Assembly (NCBI GenBank): GCA_017623335.1
Contig: JAGAPI010000048.1
Span: forward strand, 1-10,922
Direction: 5' to 3'
DNA length: 10,922 nt
Source: Prevotella sp.
GTDB lineage: Bacteria > Bacteroidota > Bacteroidia > Bacteroidales > Bacteroidaceae
Part shown: positions 1-6,794 of the stretch, in pieces
Layout: each line of letters opens with the position of its first letter
Position numbering within the stretch: position 1 is the stretch's first letter
Program-made: the position numbers and the translations under genes
Notes under the pieces: generated by a model
The model's database searches: none
Seen by the model: only the letters and a program-made list of their open reading frames with translations
What the model was told of the DNA's origin: nothing

Positions 1-1
1 G

Positions 2-301
2 TGGAACACCTCCGAAAACAAATGGGAGAGCAAGTGGAGCCGTGGCGACATCAGTTCCATAAGCATGATTCCATCGGTAAGCACCTCTTCTGAGATGGTG
101 TTTGTCAACGGCTACGGCAATGACGGATGGGAAGTGACAGGACTTGACTGGCGCACTGGAGCCACACGCCACCGCGTGATATTCGGCGATGACAACCGTG
201 GCAACGGAGCATACGCCATAATACAATATATGCCCAATGGCGACCTATTGTTCAATTCTGTAGCCGGACCTTTCAGAGCAAGACTGAACTCAGCTAAGTA
301 G
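2..301 (+). CDS. C-terminal end of a probable secreted beta-propeller-like protein (5' partial)
   Basis: The frame is open from the first bases of the window and ends at TAG 299-301, giving 99 residues of a protein whose start lies outside. An internal ATG at 65 is not a credible start, because the frame before it reads as ordinary protein rich in Trp and Ser (WNTSENKWESKW). The fragment has alternating hydrophobic and Gly/Asn/Asp turn segments (NGYGNDGWEV, TGLDWRTG, YMPNGDLLFN) typical of beta-propeller blades; the 'DW.TG' and 'PNGDLLF' turns recall PQQ-like or SMP-30/NHL-like propellers. Family and substrate cannot be named from this piece. It lies 133 bp before the small peptide gene on the same strand, so read-through is possible. 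The coding call is fairly secure; the fold is an inference. Confidence 0.7.
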   Translation, partial: WNTSENKWESKWSRGDISSISMIPSVSTSSEMVFVNGYGNDGWEVTGLDWRTGATRHRVIFGDDNRGNGAYAIIQYMPNGDLLFNSVAGPFRARLNSAK

Positions 302-325
302 AAACTGTTCACTATCATATTTTTA

Positions 326-377
326 ACCACAGAGATTGCTGAATCTTAGCGGCTGATAGCTCTGTGAGAGCTGTGGT
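326..377 (+). promoter_or_regulatory. Leader segment with overlapping, mutually exclusive hairpins
   Basis: Three inverted repeats overlap here: ACCACAG 326-332 with CTGTGGT 371-377; CACAGAG 329-335 with CTCTGTG 360-366; and AGCTCT 358-363 with AGAGCT 367-372 around a 3-nt loop. They share bases, so an RNA could adopt only one of the pairings at a time. The segment sits 58 nt before the start of the small peptide gene and just after the upstream stop codon. No run of T follows, so it does not look like an intrinsic terminator. I found no TAnnTTTG promoter box between 302 and 434. A cis-regulatory or mRNA-processing role is an inference. Confidence 0.35.
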
Positions 378-434
378 AAATTAAAACATAGAGTAATTAC
401 GCAAAGTAAAGAAAATCATAAAAATAAAGGAGAC

Positions 435-608
435 ATGAAAGAAAACAACCCAAAAAGCAGGTCATACGTGAAACCACAGATGACAGTGATTAAAATGGAG
501 CCGACAACTATTCTTGCCGGCAGTGTAAACGCCAACGCAAAGAGTGTTGACGGTGGAACTTGGAGCGACTGGGAAGAGGATGAGATTATCTCAAGCTCAG
601 AAAACTAA
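435..608 (+). CDS. 57-residue peptide upstream of a fimbrillin-like lipoprotein
   Basis: ATG 435 to TAA 606-608 encodes 57 residues. An AAAGGAG stretch (426-432) precedes the start, unusually close at 2 nt, but it supports translation. The N-terminal half carries a motif of the type Y-x-x-P-x-x-x-V-I-x-M-E ending in ILAGS (residues 11-30). The C-terminal half is polar and acidic (GGTWSDWEEDE, then a Ser-rich end). There is no signal peptide, membrane segment or cysteine. From memory, short proteins with a 'Y.P...vi..e....iLa.S' core are common near surface-protein genes in Prevotella and Bacteroides, and I know of no assigned function. The fimbrillin-like gene starts 29 nt downstream with no promoter or terminator visible between, suggesting co-transcription. 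A role as a partner or leader peptide is speculation; the coding call rests on the start context and that resemblance. Confidence 0.65.
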   Translation: MKENNPKSRSYVKPQMTVIKMEPTTILAGSVNANAKSVDGGTWSDWEEDEIISSSEN

Positions 609-637
609 CAACAAATCAAAATTAAGCAATAAAGACA

Positions 638-2197
638 ATGAAGACAAACATCACACATTTTTTTTATATGGCGGCATTAGTGCTGCTCACTGCCTGCTCA
701 CAGGACGATGAGACATCAACAGCTACCCCCCCACAGAATAACGGCAAGCCACTGACCTTCACCATCACCGACGGCGGATTTTCCACCGGCGGCAACAGCG
801 GCACACGTGCCGTTGAGGAAGACAACAAGACCAATTTCACCGCCGGCGACGCCTGTGGCCTGTATATCGTAAGAAACGGCAAGGTGAGGAGCGCAAACGT
901 GAAGCTCACTGCCACACAAAGCGGCGAGAGCATCGTGTGGACGACGATGAATGAGGAGGTGACAGGCGAGACAACAGACAGCTATTATATGTACTATCCA
1001 TACCAAGAGGACATGACGGACAAGGTGAGCGTGACAGACGGTGCTGACGACAAAGCCTTCTTCGAAAATCTCATCAGCGGCTGGGAGGTGAAGGCCGACC
1101 AAAGCGAATATGCCAATTACACAGCCTCCGACCTTATGACCGCCCAAGGCGTGCCAACAGAATCGGACGGCACAATCGCGCTGACATTCTCTACTGTTCA
1201 CCGCATGGCGCTGGCTGTGATAGAGATGCCAAAGATTACTTATCATTTTACAAATACATCCCCCGAGATTTCCGACTACATCATTCCCAATCCTGAGACT
1301 GTGACTGTGACTTTCAGCGAGACCACAAAACCCTGGCAGGTGGAAGAGGGTATTTACATTTACCGTTATATCATCAATCCCGATAAGGCTTCGGCAATTA
1401 CAGGAAACTACACTTCTGATGCAACGACAAAAAAAGTCACGAGAAACTTTACCATCCTCTCTGAGAAGCTCAAAGCCGTTACAGCCGGCAAGGGCAAGAA
1501 GTTCAAGATTGACGGCGGCATCAGGGAGATAAGCCACAATCTTCAGGTGGGCGACTATCTGTGCAAGGACGGCACGCTGATAAGCAAGGAGACAACCCTC
1601 ACCGATGACCAAAAGAAGACAGTGGTAGCCATAGTCTTCTACGCCGGACATAATGACAATGACGAGACAGACTATGAGCCAACCGAAATCAGACAAAAGA
1701 AATGTCATGGCTATGCGGTAGCACTGAAAAATGCCGACAACAAAGGTTTTAACACTTTTATTTGGGGAAAAACAGGCGAGATAGGCTGTTATGTAAATGA
1801 CAATTATTCAAAACCGGAAAATGATTGGAACGGCTACAAATATTTCTTTAAGTTTTTACAGGCGGCATCTAACGGATTGGAGAAAGATTATCCCGCCGCC
1901 TACAATGCCACGAATTATAACAACACGGTCTCATCCCCAATCACCTGCACATGCTGGTTTCTCCCCTCAATCGGTCAGTTGAAGACAATATGTGTGAATA
2001 GAAAAGAAATATTCAAGAATTTAGGTTCTAATAACTGGTCGTCTGTATTATACTGGTCCTCTTCTGAGTGCTATAATTCCCCAACTAATGAAGCGCTACT
2101 ATACTATGGCTCTGGTGATGACAATAATGCAAGCTATATGACTACAGATTTAAAAAACAGTAAAAACTACAAAGTGCGTTCAATCCTGGCTTTCTGA
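638..2197 (+). CDS. Fimbrillin-family surface lipoprotein with a DUF1566 (Lcl_C)-like C-terminal domain
   Basis: The 519-residue product has a lipoprotein signal: a short hydrophobic stretch ending in LLTAC, so Cys20 is the predicted lipidated residue. SQDDE follows directly, matching the acidic export tract that sends Bacteroidetes lipoproteins to the cell surface. Residues about 35-300 resemble fimbrillin-like proteins: a Thr/Gly-rich start, FTAGDACGLYIV near 67-78, YYMYYPYQ near 116-123 and TFSTVHRMALAVIEM near 183-197. From about 303 comes a second module (VGDYLCKDGT, then AIVFYAG and CHGYAVALKN). The C-terminus has the DUF1566/Lcl_C signature: WFLPSIGQL (440-448), YWSSSE (472-477), VRSILAF (513-519). 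The last two elements often end tip-like or stalk subunits of Bacteroidales fimbria-like loci, but no assembly partner is visible here. Adhesion or a pilus accessory role is an inference. GC is uneven: 35/60 at 721-780 but 20/60 at 2101-2160. Confidence 0.85.
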   Translation: MKTNITHFFYMAALVLLTACSQDDETSTATPPQNNGKPLTFTITDGGFSTGGNSGTRAVEEDNKTNFTAGDACGLYIVRNGKVRSANVKLTATQSGESIVWTTMNEEVTGETTDSYYMYYPYQEDMTDKVSVTDGADDKAFFENLISGWEVKADQSEYANYTASDLMTAQGVPTESDGTIALTFSTVHRMALAVIEMPKITYHFTNTSPEISDYIIPNPETVTVTFSETTKPWQVEEGIYIYRYIINPDKASAITGNYTSDATTKKVTRNFTILSEKLKAVTAGKGKKFKIDGGIREISHNLQVGDYLCKDGTLISKETTLTDDQKKTVVAIVFYAGHNDNDETDYEPTEIRQKKCHGYAVALKNADNKGFNTFIWGKTGEIGCYVNDNYSKPENDWNGYKYFFKFLQAASNGLEKDYPAAYNATNYNNTVSSPITCTCWFLPSIGQLKTICVNRKEIFKNLGSNNWSSVLYWSSSECYNSPTNEALLYYGSGDDNNASYMTTDLKNSKNYKVRSILAF

Positions 2198-2223
2198 CAG
2201 CCTGATAAAAATTACGGTTGTTT

Positions 2224-2266
2224 GGGCTAACTATGTTACAGGCTGCGCCATGAAACATAGTTGCCC
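2224..2266 (-). terminator. Long bulged hairpin across the ATPase stop codon
   Basis: On the plus strand GGGC-T-AACTATGTT (2224-2237) is complementary to AACATAGTTGCCC (2254-2266), leaving one unpaired T at 2228. That is 13 base pairs with a single bulge and a 16-nt loop. The stop codon of the minus-strand ATPase (2236-2238) lies at the stem-loop border. Read on the minus strand, a run of five T (2211-2207) follows 12 nt after the stem, farther than in a classical intrinsic terminator. The hairpin sits between two convergent genes, 26 bp past the fimbrillin stop, so it could end transcripts from either side or protect their 3' ends. Pairing is seen directly; function is inferred. Confidence 0.45.
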
Positions 2267-3384
2267 TGTAATGTTGTGAGGTTGTTGTCGCCGCCATAAA
2301 CCACGCTCAGATTTTCCGGCTGCAAGCCGCTGATGCCGGCAAACCGCTTCAGACCTTTGAAAAAGTCAGTGTTTATGGTTGCACTCGACTTTATCTCAAA
2401 TGCACGCAGCTGCATACCGTCCTCTGTCAGCAGGTCAACTTCATTCTGATTGCTGTCACGCCAGAAATACATCTGCGGCTCCAGCCCCTGAGCATAGTAA
2501 TTTTTTGCCTTTTCTGCAATCACCATGTTCTCAAACAGCTCACCGCGCAGATAGTGCATAGTCATCTGGCTGCTGTCGGTGAGTCCCAGCAATGATGCCG
2601 CCAGACCTGTATCAAAAAAATACAGTTTAGGACTTTTCACCAGCCGTTTGTTGAAGTTGTTGTGATAGGGACGCAGCATGAAAATGACGTAGCTCGTTTC
2701 GAGAATCGACAGCCATGCATTGGCTGTAGCCACAGAAATGCCACACTCGTTAGCCAATGCCTGTACATTAAGAAGTTGACCTATGCGTGCGGCGCACAGT
2801 TTCAAGAATTTGACAAACAGCGACAGGTTGCCGACATTACGCATGGTTCTGATGTCCCGCTCTATATATGTCTGTATGTAACTTGGAAAGTAATCGCTGG
2901 GATGTATGTCCTTGTCATATATACGTGGAAAACCTCCTGTAAACAGCCATTCGTCAATTGAGTTCGGGAGCAGTCCTGCCTGTGTCAGCTCCGATATAGA
3001 GAAAGGAGCAAGACGAAGTATGGCGGCACGTCCTGCCAGACTTTGTGATATGTTCTCCATTAAAAGAAAATTATGTGAGCCTGACAGAATATACATTCCT
3101 GTATCGTTGATATCATCCACCTTGGTCTGTATATATGAGAACAAATCCGGAGCATATTGTGCCTCATCTATTATGGTTTTTGTTCCAAAACTGTTCAGAA
3201 ATCCCCTCGGGTCGGTCTGCGCCATCCGGCGTATGTCAATGTCTTCAAGCGATATATACCTATAATCCTTAAAACTGTTTTTCAACAGTGTAGACTTACC
3301 ACTTTGCCTGATGCCCGTTAGAGTCACTACAGGAAACTTTGACATTAAAAATGTAAGTTTCTTACTTATATTTCTCTCAATCAT
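2236..3384 (-). CDS. AAA (AAA_14-type) ATPase with C-terminal DUF4143 domain
   Basis: The product is 382 residues. The N-terminal ATPase carries Walker A GIRQSGKST (24-32), Walker B IIDEAQ (71-76) and the sensor-like ILSGSHN (99-105). The C-terminal part has the DUF4143 pattern, including GGFPRIY (150-156), YIERDI (173-178), a winged-helix-like stretch near 205-235, and YFFDTGLAASLLGL (255-268). NEVDLL with FEIKSS (314-319, 329-334) looks like the PD-(D/E)XK-type core seen in this family. These ATPases are common in Bacteroidales, often in many copies, and their role is not established. I chose ATG 3384 over an in-frame upstream ATG at 3507: MIERNISKKL is the usual family start, and a TAnnTTTG promoter box lies between the two, so the longer form would not be transcribed from it. 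The extra residues would also be encoded by the 42-bp repeats. Confidence 0.88.
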   Translation of the reverse strand: MIERNISKKLTFLMSKFPVVTLTGIRQSGKSTLLKNSFKDYRYISLEDIDIRRMAQTDPRGFLNSFGTKTIIDEAQYAPDLFSYIQTKVDDINDTGMYILSGSHNFLLMENISQSLAGRAAILRLAPFSISELTQAGLLPNSIDEWLFTGGFPRIYDKDIHPSDYFPSYIQTYIERDIRTMRNVGNLSLFVKFLKLCAARIGQLLNVQALANECGISVATANAWLSILETSYVIFMLRPYHNNFNKRLVKSPKLYFFDTGLAASLLGLTDSSQMTMHYLRGELFENMVIAEKAKNYYAQGLEPQMYFWRDSNQNEVDLLTEDGMQLRAFEIKSSATINTDFFKGLKRFAGISGLQPENLSVVYGGDNNLTTLQGNYVSWRSL

Positions 3385-3409
3385 AATGGTTTTCTTTATA
3401 ATTCTGCTG

Positions 3410-3436
3410 CAAAGATACAAATATTTTCTCAAACAA
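3410..3436 (-). promoter_or_regulatory. Bacteroidetes-type promoter of the DUF4143 ATPase
   Basis: On the minus strand TATCTTTG (3417-3410) matches the -7 consensus TAnnTTTG exactly and is followed by GCAGC. A TTG at 3436-3434 is a possible -33 element with a 16-nt gap, a few bases shorter than usual, so that half is weaker. The box ends 25 nt before the ATG at 3384, implying a leader of about 20 nt. The repeat array begins directly upstream. Confidence 0.6.
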
Positions 3437-3437
3437 C

Positions 3438-3537
3438 TGTAAGAATTGCATAAAAAGTTATGCAATTCTGATAGTCGATTGTAAGAATTGCATAAAAAGT
3501 TATGCAATTATGATAATTGCGTGTGAGAATTGCATAA
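3438..3537 (-). repeat. Tandem 42-bp repeat array with embedded inverted repeats, operator-like
   Basis: About 2.4 copies of a 42-bp unit lie head to tail between dprA and the ATPase promoter. Read on the minus strand, copies begin at 3537, 3495 and 3453, the last cut to about 16 bp. Each junction makes a palindrome: GAATTGCATAA (3443-3453), loop AAAG, TTATGCAATTC (3458-3468) is a perfect 11-bp inverted repeat. The second, 3485-3495 with 3500-3509, has 10 bp. A further small repeat, GCAATTA 3504-3510 with TAATTGC 3514-3520, lies between. The inner 8 bp of the unit vary while the TTGCATAA/TTATGCAA arms are kept, as expected for selected binding or structural sites. The third copy ends next to the possible -33 TTG of the ATPase promoter. 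It could be an operator array, an RNA hairpin set ending dprA transcripts, or both. Confidence 0.8.
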
Positions 3538-3550
3538 CTTAAGTGAACTA

Positions 3551-4672
3551 TTATATAATAAGGTGGAACATTCCGCCAGCCAATGACCTCACCACTCCCT
3601 TCATTTCCATGCCAAACAGTTCAACGATAACCACTTGCACGGGCAGTCCTGTCTGCACGCAGATGGTGTTGAGCTGCATGTCGTTGCTGCGTTGCAAAAG
3701 GTTGACTATTTTCTGCTGGTTTTCCGTAAGTTCGGTGAACAGACTGCGCTCTATACCATTGCGCTGTGCTTCAGCAAGCTTTTGACTGTATTCCCAGCCC
3801 ATGGCATTCACTATATCCTCTGCCGAGGTGAACAGTGCAGCACCATTGTCACGGATAAGACGGTTGCAGCCTTGCGAATACTGCCATCCCACGGCTCCAG
3901 GCAGCGCAAACACATCGCGGCAGTAGCTTCGGGCAATACCTGCGGTGATAAGGCTACCGCCCTTTATGTCGCTTTCTATCACGATTGTGGCATCGCTTAT
4001 TCCTGCCACTATGCGGTTGCGGCGCACAAAGTTCACTTTATCGGCATTGGTTCCGGTCATAAACTCAGTGAGCAGTCCGCCCTGACTGAGCATCGCCTTC
4101 GCCGTTTCCCTATGGCGTGAGGGGTACAGCGTGTCAAGCCCGTGAGCAAGCACTCCCACTGTTTCAAGACCGTTGCCGAGGGCGGCACGGTGGGCTGCGA
4201 TGTCCACTCCGTAGGCAAGTCCGCTCACTATCAGAACATCGGGACACAGTTCCTTCAACTCGCGCACCAGCCGGCTTATGTTATCGCTGCCATACGGCGT
4301 ACAGTGACGGGTGCCGACAATGTTGACAATCTGCGGTTTGTTGAGGTTGGCACTACCCTTATAGTAAAGCACGATGGGAGCATCGGCACACTCGGCAAGC
4401 CGCCGGGGATAGCTGTCGTCGTTGAGCGTCATCACGGTTATGCCGTACTTCTCGATAAATTCCATCTCCACGCAGGCGCGTTTCAACGGCTCATCCCAGT
4501 GTCTCAGCGCCTCTATCAGGCGCGGCGAACAATGGTCAATCACATCAGCAATGTCGTTGCGATGCTCGTATAATGCCGTGGCACTGCCAAGCGCCCGATA
4601 TAGTTCAAGCGCCTGAGTGAAATTGAAGTTGCTGATGCGCGTCAGCGCCATGGCATATATAGCCTCTGTCAT
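3551..4672 (-). CDS. dprA: DNA-processing protein DprA
   Basis: The 373-residue product matches DprA/Smf throughout. DprA binds incoming single-stranded DNA in the cytoplasm and loads RecA on it during natural transformation; it is also conserved in species not known to be competent. An N-terminal helical region (1-70) precedes the Rossmann-fold core with IVGTRHCTPYG (118-128), IVSGLAYGVDIAAHRAAL (148-165), GGLLTEF (198-204), NRIVAGISDATIVIES (219-234) and KGGSLITA plus DVFALPG (238-259). A C-terminal winged-helix-like segment (about 315-370, starting LTENQQKIVNLL) is present. Length is usual for the family. The first Rossmann motif has GTR where GSR is most common, a minor change. The gene follows the thioesterase by 61 bp on the same strand and probably shares the promoter at 6659-6689. 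I see no truncation. Confidence 0.96.
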   Translation of the reverse strand: MTEAIYAMALTRISNFNFTQALELYRALGSATALYEHRNDIADVIDHCSPRLIEALRHWDEPLKRACVEMEFIEKYGITVMTLNDDSYPRRLAECADAPIVLYYKGSANLNKPQIVNIVGTRHCTPYGSDNISRLVRELKELCPDVLIVSGLAYGVDIAAHRAALGNGLETVGVLAHGLDTLYPSRHRETAKAMLSQGGLLTEFMTGTNADKVNFVRRNRIVAGISDATIVIESDIKGGSLITAGIARSYCRDVFALPGAVGWQYSQGCNRLIRDNGAALFTSAEDIVNAMGWEYSQKLAEAQRNGIERSLFTELTENQQKIVNLLQRSNDMQLNTICVQTGLPVQVVIVELFGMEMKGVVRSLAGGMFHLII

Positions 4673-4733
4673 TGCCGGTTAGGTTTTAGGGTTATTGGTT
4701 CTTATGACGTGCTCTAAAAGCAACCGCCTCTCA

Positions 4734-5138
4734 TTATTTCTTCAGATATTTCTCAAAAGCGCGGTCTATCTCATCGCTCTCTGCCAGCCTGCCGTTGACC
4801 AGACACACCACATCCACCACAGCACGGAAACACAGACGGTTGTCACAGGCGCGGTAGATGTCCTGATAGAACACATACTTGAGGCGCTCCTTGCTCACAT
4901 TGAGCCGCGAGAAAAACTCATCCTGCCCCCTGAGCGGCACCTTATACCTCAGGTCGTAGTGTGCCACCACGGCATCGATGCCCTTTTCGTGCAGTTCCGC
5001 AAAACTCAGTCCGCAGTCGCGCAGAAACAGATGGCGGGTATGCTCGCAATAGTGCAGATAGTTGGCGTTATTGACTATTCCCTGAATGTCGCACTCATAG
5101 TCGCGCACCATCATCTTGGTCTCAAATATGTATTCCAT
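4734..5138 (-). CDS. Acyl-CoA thioesterase, 4-hydroxybenzoyl-CoA thioesterase (YbgC/FadM-like) family
   Basis: The product is 134 residues, the usual size for a single hotdog-fold thioesterase. The N-terminal signature VRDYECDIQGIVNNANYLHY (11-30) corresponds to the family's 'D-x-x-G-V-V-x-x-x-x-Y' active-site stretch, placing the catalytic aspartate at Asp17; EHTRHLFL follows. Such enzymes hydrolyse acyl-CoA or acyl-ACP esters in the cytosol; the substrate cannot be told from sequence. I chose ATG 5138, 6 nt after the DUF1846 stop. A GTG at 5144 directly abutting that stop would add only two residues and cannot be excluded. Tight spacing to the upstream gene indicates one transcript. In many Bacteroidetes a thioesterase of this type sits next to dprA, which fits. 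Confidence 0.9.
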   Translation of the reverse strand: MEYIFETKMMVRDYECDIQGIVNNANYLHYCEHTRHLFLRDCGLSFAELHEKGIDAVVAHYDLRYKVPLRGQDEFFSRLNVSKERLKYVFYQDIYRACDNRLCFRAVVDVVCLVNGRLAESDEIDRAFEKYLKK

Positions 5139-5144
5139 AAACAC

Positions 5145-6626
5145 TTATTTCTTCTTTATCGGGTCGCAGGTAAGCCCCACTCCGAGTTTCTTGAATATCT
5201 TATGGTCAACCTCCGAAAGCATCACCGTGGAGTGGACCTGACATCCGCGCAGTGCAGGCAACTGCTCAAGAGCCTTGCGACAGTTGTCGTCAGCCTGACT
5301 GAGCACCGATAGAGCCACAAGCACTTCATCGGTGTGCAGTCGCGGATTGTTGCCGCCAAGATATTCCACCTTGGTTTTCTGTATCGGCTCTATCATCTCC
5401 TGCGGTATCAGCTTCACATTGTGGTCGATGCCTGCAAGATATTTTGTAGCGTTGAGCAGCAGCGCGGCACTCGGACCAAGCAGCTCCGACGACTTAGAGG
5501 TTATCATCGTGCCGTCGGCAAGCTCTATGGCTGCGCACGGCGTGCCTGTTTCCTCACGACGCTTCTTCGCCACCGTTGTCACCTTACGTGTGGCTGTTGA
5601 AATCTTTGCCTGGTTGAACAGCATCTGTATCTTCTGCACCTCGCTCTCATTGTCGGCGCCATTGGCAAACTTGTTTGTAGCATCATAGTATCTGCGTATT
5701 ATCTCATCCTTTGAAGCCTCGCAGCACACCTGGTCATCGCTGATACAGAATCCCACCATGTTCACTCCCATGTCAGTGGGCGACTTATATGGATTGGTGC
5801 CGTAGATACCCTCAAACAAGGCGTTCAGCACAGGGAAAATCTCAATGTCACGGTTATAGTTTACTGCTATCTTATTGTATGCCTCAAGATGAAACGGGTC
5901 AATCATGTTAACATCATTAAGGTCGGCTGTGGCAGCCTCGTAGGCAATGTTCACAGGATGCTTCAGCGGAAGGTTCCACACGGGGAAGGTCTCAAACTTG
6001 GCATACCCAGCCTCAACGCCATGCTTATGCTCGTTGTAGAGCTGCGACAGACAAACAGCCATCTTTCCTGAGCCCGGTCCCGGCGCAGTGACAATCACAA
6101 GCGGACGCTCGGTCTCCACATAATCGTTCTTGCCAAAGCCTTCGTCGCTGGCTATCAGCTCCACGTTGTGCGGATAGCCGTCAATGAGATAATGCACGTA
6201 TGACTTTATGTCCATACGCTTGAGCCGCTGGCGGAAGGCATCGGCGGCATGCTGTCCGTTGTAGTGGGTAATGACTACCGAGCCTACAAAGAATCCGCGG
6301 TTGCGGAACTCCTCACGCAGTCGCAGCACATCCTCGTCGTATGTTATGCCGAGGTCGGCGCGCACCTTGTTCTTCTCTATATCCTCAGCGCTGATAACAA
6401 TCACAATCTCAATCTGGTCGCTTATTTTCTGAAACATACGCAGCTTTGAGTCAGGCTGAAAGCCCGGCAGCACACGGCTGGCGTGATGATCATCAAACAG
6501 CTTGCCGCCAAGTTCAAGGTACAGTTTACCACTGAACTGTGCTATTCGCTCCTTAATGTTTTCCGATTGAATACGTATATATTTGTCGTTATCAAAACCT
6601 GTCTTTTTCCCTTTTACTGTATCCAT
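5145..6626 (-). CDS. DUF1846 (UPF0371) family protein
   Basis: The 493-residue product matches the UPF0371/DUF1846 family in length and in its start: GFDNDKYIRIQSENIKERI (10-28) is the usual opening after a short lead. An N-terminal alpha/beta region (35-180) contains FSGKLYLELGGKLFDDHHAS. APGPGSGKMAVCLSQLYNEH (181-200) resembles a phosphate-binding loop, with Lys188 in the Walker-A lysine position. FPVWNLPLKHPVNIAYEAATADLND follows at about 215-239. Structures of this family have been solved, but I know of no confirmed reaction; nucleotide binding is an inference from the loop. No signal peptide or membrane segment is visible, so it is probably cytosolic. It is the first gene of the cluster with the thioesterase and dprA, about 28 nt downstream of the predicted transcription start. 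Confidence 0.92.
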   Translation of the reverse strand: MDTVKGKKTGFDNDKYIRIQSENIKERIAQFSGKLYLELGGKLFDDHHASRVLPGFQPDSKLRMFQKISDQIEIVIVISAEDIEKNKVRADLGITYDEDVLRLREEFRNRGFFVGSVVITHYNGQHAADAFRQRLKRMDIKSYVHYLIDGYPHNVELIASDEGFGKNDYVETERPLVIVTAPGPGSGKMAVCLSQLYNEHKHGVEAGYAKFETFPVWNLPLKHPVNIAYEAATADLNDVNMIDPFHLEAYNKIAVNYNRDIEIFPVLNALFEGIYGTNPYKSPTDMGVNMVGFCISDDQVCCEASKDEIIRRYYDATNKFANGADNESEVQKIQMLFNQAKISTATRKVTTVAKKRREETGTPCAAIELADGTMITSKSSELLGPSAALLLNATKYLAGIDHNVKLIPQEMIEPIQKTKVEYLGGNNPRLHTDEVLVALSVLSQADDNCRKALEQLPALRGCQVHSTVMLSEVDHKIFKKLGVGLTCDPIKKK

Positions 6627-6658
6627 ATATGTCTGGCTTATTTTTTTATTTTAAGCTG

Positions 6659-6689
6659 CAAAGTTACGAATAAGTGAGAGGAGAACAAA
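6659..6689 (-). promoter_or_regulatory. Bacteroidetes-type promoter of the DUF1846-thioesterase-dprA cluster
   Basis: On the minus strand TTTG (6689-6686) is followed after about 19 nt by TAACTTTG (6666-6659), then CAGC. This matches the -33/-7 consensus TTTG...TAnnTTTG with normal spacing. The box ends 32 nt before ATG 6626, leaving a leader of about 28 nt. It is the only promoter I can see for the three genes downstream. Confidence 0.75.
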
Positions 6690-6794
6690 ATATAAAATGA
6701 ATTTTTATGTTTTTTTTATTTTTCTACCAAACGGGCGAAATCCACAGCCCAACGGCAAAATAATGTTAAAGAGCGAAAAAATCCGGCATTTTTT

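Noticed and set aside
716..1708. 330-codon minus-strand frame opposite the fimbrillin-like gene
   Set aside because: It is the antisense shadow of a gene with a clear lipobox and family motifs; its translation is rich in Cys and His runs without any domain.
2198..2245. CAGCCTG (2198-2204) with CAGGCTG (2239-2245) as the convergent terminator
   Set aside because: The 34-nt loop is large and the pairing competes with the much stronger 13-bp hairpin at 2224-2266.
3438..3537. CRISPR array
   Set aside because: The unit is a continuous 42-bp tandem repeat with only 2.4 copies; there is no alternation of repeat and unique spacer of constant length, and no cas gene in the window.
4695..5312. 205-codon plus-strand frame opposite the thioesterase and DUF1846 genes
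   Set aside because: It spans the junction of two well-supported minus-strand genes and shows no domain, so it is an antisense shadow.
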